Shown here piece after piece: positions 15,731-23,604 of a stretch of DNA of 41,058 bases; position 1 is the stretch's first letter, and each line of letters starts with the position of its first letter. The DNA is from Lutibacter sp. (GTDB taxonomy: Bacteria > Bacteroidota > Bacteroidia > Flavobacteriales > Flavobacteriaceae). Below the pieces are notes generated by a model, which was given only the letters and a program-made list of their open reading frames with translations, was not told the origin of the DNA and searched no databases. Both the position numbers and the translations under genes were made by a program. Location: contig NZ_JAKIUR010000027.1 in assembly GCF_021647475.1 (NCBI RefSeq), forward strand, positions 1 to 41,058, read 5' to 3'.

Positions 15731-16559
15731 ATACTTTAAATGTAATAACAGGTAATTCAGCATGGTTAGATATATCTTTTCCAATACTACCAGTAAATAA
15801 ATAGGATAATCCTTTTCTACCACTTGTGTTTATTAAAATTACATCAGCATCAATAACACTAGAGAAATTAATAATACCAGCTTCAACAGAGGTATCATTA
15901 TAAATATTTAAGGTGTAATCTCCTAAGTCATAATTATTTATAAAATTTCTTATGGCGTCGCTCGATTCCTTTGTAGTTTCAAAATTACTAATAGTATTAA
16001 TTTTTAATAAATGAATTCTTGCGTTAAACAGAGATACAAAATCTAATATTTTTTGAAAAGATGCCTTATTTTTTTTCTCAAAATTAGATGCAAATACAAC
16101 ATTCTCAATTTTAAAATGGTCAATTTCATTTTTTATAACTAACACCGGAATTTTAGAATTTCGCACCACTTTTTCAGTGTTAGAACCAATAAGCATTTCT
16201 TCCAATCCTGAAGTTCCTTTGGATCCCATTACAATTAGATCTACTTTTTTATTTTCGCTTTCTTCTATAATTCCGTCAAAAGCTTTATGAAATTGAACAG
16301 AATCTTCTACTTCTAAGCCTTTAAAAAAAGAGAGTTTTTTAAATTCTTCAAATTTTTCGTGAGCCCTTTTTAAAAATAACAAAGCAGTTGGAGCATTACT
16401 TGATGAGCCATAACTAGAAGGATCAATAACACCAGTTGGAAGTTCAAGCATATGCAACAAGTAAATTTTTGCGTTAGAAATTTTTGCAATATCCGTAGCT
16501 ACTTTTGCGGCATATTTTGCTTGTTCAGAAAAATCGACAGGGACTAAAATACTTTTCAT
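15729..16559 (-). CDS. Universal stress protein, two UspA domains
   Basis: 276-residue cytosolic protein with two UspA domains in tandem (about 1-145 and 150-276). The first has the canonical ATP-binding pattern GSKGTSGLEEMLIGSNTEKVV (G-x2-G-x9-G-S). The second has a degenerate version, TSGRKGLSYLFTGSIGKDIS, so probably only the first binds nucleotide. Tandem UspA proteins are common in Flavobacteriia and are generally induced by stress or starvation; the ligand and partner are unknown. It is divergent from rimP with 164 bases between, which holds both promoters. Confidence 0.92.
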   Translation of the reverse strand: MKSILVPVDFSEQAKYAAKVATDIAKISNAKIYLLHMLELPTGVIDPSSYGSSSNAPTALLFLKRAHEKFEEFKKLSFFKGLEVEDSVQFHKAFDGIIEESENKKVDLIVMGSKGTSGLEEMLIGSNTEKVVRNSKIPVLVIKNEIDHFKIENVVFASNFEKKNKASFQKILDFVSLFNARIHLLKINTISNFETTKESSDAIRNFINNYDLGDYTLNIYNDTSVEAGIINFSSVIDADVILINTSGRKGLSYLFTGSIGKDISNHAELPVITFKV

Positions 16560-16650
16560 AAAATTGTGGTTAGATTATTGCATACATGGTAAAAATAGCA
16601 ATTTTAAATTAAAAAGAAGAATGATTTTTTATCAATTAAAAAAATGTTAC

Positions 16651-16658
16651 TATATTTG
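16651..16658 (+). promoter_or_regulatory. rimP-nusA-infB -7 box
   Basis: TATATTTG matches TAnnTTTG exactly. The -33 position holds TTTA, one base off. Transcription would begin near 16664, giving a leader of about 60 bases dominated by the hairpin at 16686-16712. Confidence 0.65.
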
Positions 16659-16685
16659 CACCGAAATTAAAGAGATTAAAGTGGA

Positions 16686-16712
16686 AAGGAGGGGACGGTA
16701 AGTCCCCTCTTT
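16686..16712 (+). promoter_or_regulatory. GC-rich leader hairpin before rimP
   Basis: GAGGGGAC (16689-16696) pairs with GTCCCCTC (16702-16709) around the loop GGTAA; three more pairs extend it to 11 bp, and TTTC follows. It is by far the most GC-rich element in this intergenic region and ends 11 bases before the rimP ATG. It could be an attenuator or a translational block. The nusA operon leader is autoregulated in E. coli, but with a different structure; the function here is inferred. Confidence 0.6.
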
Positions 16713-16723
16713 CTATAGAAAAA

Positions 16724-17188
16724 ATGGATAAGGTTACAGTTAAAAACTTGTTAAACGAGGCTCTTGAAGAAAATTTAAGTTTATTTTTGATAGCGTTAAA
16801 TTTTTTGCCAGACAATAAAATTTTAGTTGAAGTGGATGGAGATAACGGAATTTCTCTTGAAGAATGTATTAGAATTAGTAGGGCTATTGAACATAATTTA
16901 GATCGAGAAGAAGAAGATTTTTCGTTAGAAGTAACCTCGCCAGATATAGCAAAACCATTAGTTGTAAAACGGCAATATAAAAAAAATATAAATCGTACCT
17001 TACAGGTTAAATTAATCGATAATTCAAAAGTTGAAGGAAATCTGAACAATGTAAATGAAGATTTCATTGAATTAGAATGGAAAGCAAGAGAACCAAAACC
17101 TGTTGGAAAAGGTAAAATAACAGTGGTAAAAAATAAAACAATATCTTTTAAAGATATTTTAGAGGCAAAAGTGAAATTATTATTTTAA
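16724..17188 (+). CDS. rimP: Ribosome maturation factor RimP
   Basis: RimP (YhbC family), 154 residues, needed for 30S subunit maturation. The N-terminal alpha/beta domain holds ILVEVDGDNGISLEECIRISRAIEHNLD, the strongest family motif, and SLEVTSPDIAKPL near residue 68, corresponding to the usual VSSPG motif. The C-terminal SH3-like domain follows. The length is normal. First gene of the conserved rimP-nusA-infB operon; 12 bases separate it from nusA. Confidence 0.95.
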   Translation: MDKVTVKNLLNEALEENLSLFLIALNFLPDNKILVEVDGDNGISLEECIRISRAIEHNLDREEEDFSLEVTSPDIAKPLVVKRQYKKNINRTLQVKLIDNSKVEGNLNNVNEDFIELEWKAREPKPVGKGKITVVKNKTISFKDILEAKVKLLF

Positions 17189-17200
17189 TAAAATGAATGC

Positions 17201-18460
17201 ATGGAAAATTTAGCATTAATTGAATCATTTTCTGAGTTTAAAGGAGATAAAAATATTGATAGAGTTACGCTTATGGCAATACTTGAAGAAGTATTTAGAG
17301 CAGCTTTAAAAAGAAAATTTGGATCTGATGACAATTTTGATATTATTATAAATCCAGATAAAGGAGATTTAGAAATATGGAGAAATCGTATTGTTGTTGC
17401 AGATGGTGAAGTTGAAGATCCTAACGAAGAAATAGAACTATCCGAAGCCCAAAAAATTGAACCTGATTTTGAAATTGGAGAAGATGTTTCTGAAGAAGTT
17501 AAGTTAATGGATTTAGGAAGAAGAGCTATTTTGGCTTTACGTCAAAACTTAATCTCAAAAATATATGAACACGATAGCACTAACACCTTTAAACATTTTA
17601 AAGAATTAGAAGGAGATATTTATAGTGCAGAAGTGCATCACATTCGTCATAATGCAATTATTTTATTAGATGATGATGGTACTGAAATTATTTTGCCAAA
17701 AAGCGAACAAATACGATCTGATTATTTTAGAAAAGGAGATTCAGTTCGTGGCATTATTAAATCGGTAGAATTACGTAGTAATAAACCCGTAATTATATTG
17801 TCAAGAACAGCACCTGAATTTTTAGAAAAACTATTTGAGCAAGAAATACCAGAAGTATTTGATGGCTTAATTACTATTGAAAAGGTTGCCAGAATACCAG
17901 GTGAAAAAGCAAAAGTAGCCGTTGATTCATATGATGATAGAATTGATCCTGTTGGTGCCTGTGTTGGTATGAAAGGATCTAGAATACATGGTATTGTTAG
18001 AGAATTAGGCAATGAAAACATTGATGTACTTAATTATACGAAAAATACAGAATTGTTTATAGCACGATCTTTAAGTCCAGCAAAAGTAGCCTCAATGGTT
18101 ATTCATGAAGAAGAAGGTAGAGCTGATGGTAAAAAAGGAAGAGTAGAAGTGTTTCTAATGCCAGAAGAAGTATCTAAAGCCATTGGAAAAAATGGAGTTA
18201 ATATTAGATTAGCATCTCAATTAACAGGATTTGATATTGATGTTCAACGAGAGGGAATTGAAATGGAAGATGATGTTGAATTATCTGAATTTTCTGATGA
18301 AATAGAAGGTTGGATTATTAAAGAATTTAGTAACATAGGAATTGACACAGCCAAAGGCGTATTAGATAAAAGTGTTGAAGAACTTGTAAGTAGAACAGAT
18401 CTTGAAGAAGAAACTATTTTGGAAGTTCAAAAAATATTAAAAGAAGAATTTGAAGATTAG
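17201..18460 (+). CDS. nusA: Transcription factor NusA
   Basis: NusA, 419 residues, binds RNA polymerase and modulates pausing, termination and antitermination. Domain order: N-terminal RNAP-binding domain (1-130), S1 domain (about 135-200, from GDIYSAEVHHIRHNAIILL), KH1 (around RIDPVGACVGMKGSRIHGI, residues 246-265) and KH2 (EVSKAIGKNGVNIRLASQLTG, about 323-344), then a short acidic C-terminus. The acidic repeats that extend E. coli NusA to 495 residues are absent, as is usual in Bacteroidota. It sits between rimP and infB. Confidence 0.97.
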   Translation: MENLALIESFSEFKGDKNIDRVTLMAILEEVFRAALKRKFGSDDNFDIIINPDKGDLEIWRNRIVVADGEVEDPNEEIELSEAQKIEPDFEIGEDVSEEVKLMDLGRRAILALRQNLISKIYEHDSTNTFKHFKELEGDIYSAEVHHIRHNAIILLDDDGTEIILPKSEQIRSDYFRKGDSVRGIIKSVELRSNKPVIILSRTAPEFLEKLFEQEIPEVFDGLITIEKVARIPGEKAKVAVDSYDDRIDPVGACVGMKGSRIHGIVRELGNENIDVLNYTKNTELFIARSLSPAKVASMVIHEEEGRADGKKGRVEVFLMPEEVSKAIGKNGVNIRLASQLTGFDIDVQREGIEMEDDVELSEFSDEIEGWIIKEFSNIGIDTAKGVLDKSVEELVSRTDLEEETILEVQKILKEEFED

Positions 18461-18499
18461 TTTTTAAATTCAACAAATAATTGGCTTAAAAATAATTAT

Positions 18500-21394
18500 A
18501 TGGCTAACAACAAAACATTGAGACTGAATAAGGTATTGCGAGAATTAAATATTTCGTTGGATAGAGCCGTGGAACATTTAGAAACCCACGGATTTGAAGT
18601 TGAAGCACGTCCTACAACTAAAATATCTGATGAAGAATATCAAATATTATTGGATGGTTTTCAAACGGATAGATCTAAAAAAGCAGCCTCAAAAGAAGTT
18701 AGTGAAGAAAAACGTAAAGAAAAAGAAGAACTAAGAATTGTTGCTGAAGAAAAACAACGTTTAAAACGTGAAGCAGAAGAAGCAAAAAGGATTGTTATTA
18801 AAGGTAAGGCCGAAAAATTAGAAGTAAAAACGGTTGGAAAAATTGATATTGAGCCAAAACATCATAAAAAACCTTCAAACGTTAAGCAAGAAAAAGTTGA
18901 AAAAGAACAACCTAAAGAAAAAATTAAAGCTGAAACAGTTGAACCTATAAAAGAAGAAATTAAGACTAAAGAAACTGAAGTAGTTCCTGAAAAGAAAGTT
19001 TCTGAAGCTAAAAGTAAATCTGTTAAAGAAGTTACTACAAATAAAGAAGAAATAAAAAAGCCAGAGGTAGTTACTGAAATTAAAAAGAAAACAGTTGCTA
19101 AAGAAATAAAAGAGAAGAAACCTGAAACAAAAGAATCTAAAACTATAGCTGAAAAAAAAGAAAGTAAAAAAGAAATAAAAATTGATACAAAAGAGGAAAC
19201 GCTTTCTGAACCTCAAGCCATAGCTACTCATTATAAAAAATTATCTGGTCCAAAAATGACTGGTCAAACTATTGATTTAAAACAGTTTGAGCGTCCTAAA
19301 AAGAAAAAAGTAGAAACTACAGGTAAAAAAGCTACTAACGAAGCTAATAAAAAGAAAAGGAAACGAATAAAAAAGACACCTACTTCAAACTTTAGAAAGC
19401 CAACTACGGGTAATAATCAAAATAGAGGTAATCAAAGAGGTAATCAACGACCACATAGAAAACCAATTGTTAAAGCAGAACCAACCGAGGCAGAAGTTCA
19501 AAAACAAGTTAGAGAAACCTTAGAAAAACTTCAAGGAAAATCTAAAAAAGGTAAAGGAGCAAAACACAGAAGAGATAAAAGAGATTTACATAGACAACAA
19601 TCAGAAATAGACATTGAAATACAAGCTGCTGAAAGTAAAATTTTAAAACTTACTGAGTTTGTAACGGTTAGTGAATTGGCAACCATGATGAATATTCCGG
19701 TTACTAATGTTATTTCAGCTTGTATGACTTTAGGGATGATGGTTACAATGAATCAACGTTTAGACGCTGAAACACTTACTATTGTTGCCGAAGAATTTGA
19801 ATTTAAAGTAAACTTTATTGGTGCTGAGGTTGAAGAAGCCATACATGAAGATGTAGATAAAGAAGAAGATTTATTACCAAGACCTCCAATTGTTACCGTT
19901 ATGGGACATGTAGATCACGGTAAAACTTCATTATTAGATTATATTCGTCATGAAAATGTAATTGCTGGTGAATCAGGTGGAATTACACAACATATTGGTG
20001 CTTACGGAGTTAAATTAAAAAACGGGCAACAAATAGCATTTTTAGACACTCCAGGTCATGAAGCTTTTACCGCAATGCGTGCTCGTGGAGCACAAGTTAC
20101 CGATTTGGTAATTGTCGTAATTGCAGCAGATGATGATGTAATGCCACAAACAAAAGAAGCAATTAGTCACTCACAAGCAGCAGGAGTTCCAATGGTTTTT
20201 GCCATCAATAAGATGGACAAACCTAATGCTAATGCAGATAAAATTAAAGAGCAACTTTCTGCTATGAATTTATTAGTGGAAGATTGGGGAGGTAAAATTC
20301 AATCTCAAGAAATATCAGCTAAAACAGGACAAGGAGTTGAAGATCTTTTAGAAAAAGTATTGTTAGAAGCTGAAATGCTAGATTTAAAAGCAAATCCAAA
20401 TAAACATGCTATAGGTACAGTTGTAGAAGCATTATTAGATAAAGGGCGTGGATATGTTTCCACTATTTTGGTTCAAGAAGGAACACTTAAAATTGGAGAT
20501 TATATGTTAGCTGGTAAACATAGTGGTAAAGTTAAAGCTATGTTTGATGAGCGGGGAAATAATATGAGTGAAGCAGGTCCATCAACACCAGTATCTATAT
20601 TAGGTTTAGATGGTGCACCTCAAGCAGGTGATAAATTTCATATTTTTGAAGATGAAAAAGAAGCAAAACAAATTGCAACAAAACGAGCTCAATTACAACG
20701 TGAGCAATCGGTTCGTACACAACGCCATGTAACTTTAGATGAAATAGGAAGAAGAATAGCATTAGGAGACTTTAAAGAATTAAATATTATTTTAAAAGGT
20801 GATGTTGATGGTTCAGTTGAAGCTTTAACCAATTCTTTCCAAAAACTTTCTACAGATGAAATTCAAGTAAATATTATCCATAAAGGAGTTGGTGCAATTA
20901 CAGAATCTGATGTTTTATTAGCAACGGCTTCTGATGCAATTATTATTGGATTTAATGTTAGACCTTCAGGAAATGCAAGATCTATAGCCGAAAATGAAGA
21001 AATAGATATCAGAACCTATTCCATTATTTATGATGCAATTGATGACTTGCGTGATGCTATGGAAGGAATGTTGTCCGCAGAAATAAAAGAAGAAGTTACA
21101 GGTAATGTTGAAATTAGAGAAGTGTATAAAATTTCTAAAGTTGGTAATATTGCTGGTTGTATGGTAACTTCTGGTAAAATATTTAGAAATTCTAAAATTA
21201 GAATTATTAGAGAAGATGTTGTAATTCATTCTGGTGAATTAACCTCTTTAAAGCGTTTTAAAGATGATGCTAAAGAAGTTGCAAAAGGATATGATTGTGG
21301 AATTCAAATTAAAAACTACAATAATATTGAAGTTGGTGATGTAATTGAAGCTTATCAAGAAGTTGAAGTTAAAAAGAAACTTAAAAGAAATTAA
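18500..21394 (+). CDS. infB: Translation initiation factor IF-2
   Basis: IF-2, 964 residues, a GTPase that places initiator tRNA on the 30S subunit and promotes subunit joining. Residues 1-55 form an IF2N-like module (RLNKVLRELNISLDRAVEHL). About 55-360 is a low-complexity Lys/Glu-rich linker, highly charged and probably disordered. The second IF2N module follows (ILKLTEFVTVSELATMMN). The GTPase has GHVDHGKTSLLD (G1), DTPGHEAF (G3), NKMDKP (G4) and the domain IV end EVTGNVEIREVYKISKVG. It is last in rimP-nusA-infB and is followed by a 19-bp terminator. Confidence 0.97.
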   Translation: MANNKTLRLNKVLRELNISLDRAVEHLETHGFEVEARPTTKISDEEYQILLDGFQTDRSKKAASKEVSEEKRKEKEELRIVAEEKQRLKREAEEAKRIVIKGKAEKLEVKTVGKIDIEPKHHKKPSNVKQEKVEKEQPKEKIKAETVEPIKEEIKTKETEVVPEKKVSEAKSKSVKEVTTNKEEIKKPEVVTEIKKKTVAKEIKEKKPETKESKTIAEKKESKKEIKIDTKEETLSEPQAIATHYKKLSGPKMTGQTIDLKQFERPKKKKVETTGKKATNEANKKKRKRIKKTPTSNFRKPTTGNNQNRGNQRGNQRPHRKPIVKAEPTEAEVQKQVRETLEKLQGKSKKGKGAKHRRDKRDLHRQQSEIDIEIQAAESKILKLTEFVTVSELATMMNIPVTNVISACMTLGMMVTMNQRLDAETLTIVAEEFEFKVNFIGAEVEEAIHEDVDKEEDLLPRPPIVTVMGHVDHGKTSLLDYIRHENVIAGESGGITQHIGAYGVKLKNGQQIAFLDTPGHEAFTAMRARGAQVTDLVIVVIAADDDVMPQTKEAISHSQAAGVPMVFAINKMDKPNANADKIKEQLSAMNLLVEDWGGKIQSQEISAKTGQGVEDLLEKVLLEAEMLDLKANPNKHAIGTVVEALLDKGRGYVSTILVQEGTLKIGDYMLAGKHSGKVKAMFDERGNNMSEAGPSTPVSILGLDGAPQAGDKFHIFEDEKEAKQIATKRAQLQREQSVRTQRHVTLDEIGRRIALGDFKELNIILKGDVDGSVEALTNSFQKLSTDEIQVNIIHKGVGAITESDVLLATASDAIIIGFNVRPSGNARSIAENEEIDIRTYSIIYDAIDDLRDAMEGMLSAEIKEEVTGNVEIREVYKISKVGNIAGCMVTSGKIFRNSKIRIIREDVVIHSGELTSLKRFKDDAKEVAKGYDCGIQIKNYNNIEVGDVIEAYQEVEVKKKLKRN

Positions 21395-21435
21395 TTCAAT
21401 AAAAAAGTCGAGCATTGCTCGACTTTTTTATTGAA
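21395..21435. terminator. Bidirectional terminator between infB and the SPOR gene
   Basis: A 19-bp perfect stem (core AAGTCGAGC/GCTCGACTT, loop ATT) with A-run and T-run on either side, usable for infB (plus) and the SPOR gene (minus). Confidence 0.92.
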
Positions 21436-21436
21436 T

Positions 21437-21808
21437 CTAAATTTTATCTTTTAAAACAAAAGCACCTATAAATTTCTGTTGAATTATATTTAAAATTCTA
21501 TCCGCCTCTAAGCGGGTAGCAAAATTTCCAACTTGGGTTTTCCATTCAGGAGTAATATAAATTATTTTCACCTTGTACATAGGAAATATAGATTGAAACT
21601 GATTTTTTTTAGCATAGGCCTTTTTTTCAACTCCATTAAATAATTGAATTTTATAAACTGTTGATACTTTATTGTTTTTATTAAAACTTCTTTTTTGAGT
21701 AATTAAAGTATTTATTTTTTCTTTTTCAGTTTGCGAATATATAGTTGAATAACTACTTGAAATTGCTATAATCAACACTATCAATATTTTTCTTAAATTT
21801 AAACTCAT
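21437..21808 (-). CDS. Secreted SPOR-domain protein
   Basis: 123-residue protein with a Sec signal peptide (basic start, hydrophobic IVLIIAISSSYSTI, probable cut near YSQ) and a C-terminal SPOR-like domain (about 55-123, YKIQLFNGVEKKAYAKKNQF, then WKTQVGNFATRLEADRIL). SPOR domains bind peptidoglycan strands lacking stem peptides and often mark division-site proteins. I start it at the ATG at 21808: the longer frame begins at a TTG that lies within the promoter -7 box. It has its own promoter and no operon partner. The specific role is unknown. Confidence 0.85.
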   Translation of the reverse strand: MSLNLRKILIVLIIAISSSYSTIYSQTEKEKINTLITQKRSFNKNNKVSTVYKIQLFNGVEKKAYAKKNQFQSIFPMYKVKIIYITPEWKTQVGNFATRLEADRILNIIQQKFIGAFVLKDKI

Positions 21809-21823
21809 AATTTTAATTTTTTT

Positions 21824-21853
21824 CAAAAGTAAATTATTCCTTTTAAAAACAAA
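21824..21853 (-). promoter_or_regulatory. SPOR gene promoter (TTTG-N18-TACTTTTG)
   Basis: On the minus strand, TTTG (21850-21853), 18 bases, then TACTTTTG (21824-21831). It ends 15 bases before the ATG at 21808, so the mRNA leader is very short. Confidence 0.7.
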
Positions 21854-21930
21854 TTATATAAATGTTATTTAGAACGATTATAAATTACATTTAACATTAC
21901 GCTAACATTTTCTGTTTTCGTATTTAATCT

Positions 21931-21938
21931 TATTTTTG
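21931..21938 (+). promoter_or_regulatory. actA -7 box
   Basis: TATTTTTG matches TAnnTTTG exactly; the -33 position holds TTTT. A second, weaker candidate is TATATTTA at 21967-21974. Either would drive the long actA-F transcript. Confidence 0.5.
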
Positions 21939-21951
21939 TCAAATCTTTAAA

Positions 21952-21967
21952 AATGACATATGTCATT
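21952..21967 (+). promoter_or_regulatory. 16-base perfect palindrome upstream of actA
   Basis: AATGACATATGTCATT is fully self-complementary and has the CRP/FNR dyad geometry (TGAC-N4-GTCA). It would sit at about +8 to +23 relative to the TATTTTTG promoter, a repressor position, or just before the alternative TATATTTA box. Regulation of the respiratory operon through it is an inference. Confidence 0.5.
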
Positions 21968-22018
21968 ATATTTATAAGAAAAAATTATACCAAACAGATT
22001 AGAAAATAATTTTTAAGT

Positions 22019-23575
22019 ATGAAAAGTGTGATTAAACACCTTAAAATCAATAAATTGACTAAGCTTTCTTTCGTTTTAATTTTTACAAGCTTATTAAGTT
22101 TTGCCCAACAAGGAGATTATCCTAACGGTAAAAAATTGTTCAATGCAAATTGTGCAGCTTGCCATAGGTTAGATAAAAAATTAATTGGCCCTGCTTTATC
22201 CAATGTTACAGAAATACGTTCGTTAGCGTGGTTAAAACTTTGGATAAAAGATAATAATGCTTTACGAGCTAGTGGAGATGCCGATGCAAAAGCAATATTT
22301 GAAGAGTTTAAAGGAATGCCAATGACTCCGTTTCCTCAATTATCAGATCAAGATATTGTGGATATTTTGGAATATACCAAAGGGAAACCTAAAGTAACAG
22401 CTTCAACAGTTCAAAAAATTAATCCTGCAGTTGCACGTGGTAAAAAAATATTTAAAGCCAATTGTGCTGCTTGTCATAAATTAAATAAAAAATTAATTGG
22501 TCCACCATTATTTAAAATTGGTGAAATACGTTCGTTAGAATGGCTAAAACTTTGGATTAAAGATAATAATGCTTTAAGGGCAAGTGGAGATGCCGATGCT
22601 AAAGCAATATTTGAAGAATATAAAGGAATGCCTATGATGGCATTTCCTCAATTATCTGATCAAAATATTGAAGATGTTGTTAAATACTTAAATGTTGGCG
22701 ATGTAAAACCAGTTGCGACTCAAGTAGCAGTTTCAAAATCAGATCCTCGATTTGATAAACCAATGGTTAGTGTAAAAGTTTCTTTAGCTTTAACCATATT
22801 GGCGTTCCTGCTTTTATCTTTAATAATAGCTTCTACAACTAAAAAAAGAGGTGAAAAAAGTGACGAGCCAAGTATGCTATTTACGTTGTATAAAAATCCT
22901 TTTTTACGACTTTTAGCATTAATTTTTGTATTACTAGGAAGTGCTTATTTAGTATTTGCTTGGCTTATGCAAATTGATGTTAATGAAGGATATCAACCTA
23001 TACAACCAATACATTTTTCACATGCAGTACATGCGGGAGCTAATAAAATTGATTGTCAATATTGCCACTCTTCAGCAAAACACAGTAAAACATCAGGTAT
23101 TCCTTCTGTAAATGTTTGTATGAATTGCCATAAATCTATTTCTGAATACAATGGAGAATTGTTCGGTGGATATACTAAAGTTGAATTAGATGGTGAAATT
23201 CAAAAAATGTACGACGCTATAGGTTGGGATAAAGAAAATTTACAGTACAAAAAGGATTACAAACAAAAACCTATTAAATGGGTTCGAATTCATAATTTAC
23301 CAGATTTTGCCTATTTTAACCACTCGCAACATGTAACTGTTGCTGGTGTTGCTTGTCAAAAATGTCACGGACCAGTTGAAACGATGGATGAAGTAAAACA
23401 GTTTTCTAAATTAACTATGGGTTGGTGTATAAACTGTCATAAAACTACCGAAGTAAATATGAAGGATAATGGATATTATAAAAATATCCATGAACAACTT
23501 TCTAAAAAATATGGCTTAGAAAAAGTTACAGAAGCTCAAATGGGCGGACAAGAATGTGGTAAATGTCACTATTAA
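22019..23575 (+). CDS. actA: Alternative complex III subunit ActA, heptaheme form
   Basis: Multiheme cytochrome c of alternative complex III, 518 residues, exported by an N-terminal signal peptide (ends near SFAQ). It has seven CxxCH sites. Cys45 and Cys149 each begin a CAACH in a monoheme cytochrome c domain. The other five (Cys346, Cys367, Cys446, Cys470, Cys513) form the standard ActA pentaheme unit. Two membrane segments separate the parts (about 250-285 and 297-322). The two monoheme domains are tandem duplicates with a 104-residue period and near-identical centres. The hemes take electrons from quinol oxidation and pass them toward the oxidase. First gene of actABCDEF. Confidence 0.95.
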   Translation: MKSVIKHLKINKLTKLSFVLIFTSLLSFAQQGDYPNGKKLFNANCAACHRLDKKLIGPALSNVTEIRSLAWLKLWIKDNNALRASGDADAKAIFEEFKGMPMTPFPQLSDQDIVDILEYTKGKPKVTASTVQKINPAVARGKKIFKANCAACHKLNKKLIGPPLFKIGEIRSLEWLKLWIKDNNALRASGDADAKAIFEEYKGMPMMAFPQLSDQNIEDVVKYLNVGDVKPVATQVAVSKSDPRFDKPMVSVKVSLALTILAFLLLSLIIASTTKKRGEKSDEPSMLFTLYKNPFLRLLALIFVLLGSAYLVFAWLMQIDVNEGYQPIQPIHFSHAVHAGANKIDCQYCHSSAKHSKTSGIPSVNVCMNCHKSISEYNGELFGGYTKVELDGEIQKMYDAIGWDKENLQYKKDYKQKPIKWVRIHNLPDFAYFNHSQHVTVAGVACQKCHGPVETMDEVKQFSKLTMGWCINCHKTTEVNMKDNGYYKNIHEQLSKKYGLEKVTEAQMGGQECGKCHY

Positions 23576-23604
23576 TAAAACATATAGAAATTCATATATA
23601 AACA

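Noticed and set aside
16685..16694. AAAGGAGGGG before rimP as a Shine-Dalgarno site
   Set aside because: It is 29 bases from the ATG and half of it is paired in the hairpin arm. Flavobacterial genes in this window show no Shine-Dalgarno pattern.
18650..19600. Long plus-strand Lys/Glu-rich repeat region as a separate element, and the minus-strand Phe-rich ORF there
   Set aside because: It is the disordered linker of IF-2; the complementary Phe-rich frame is a composition artefact.
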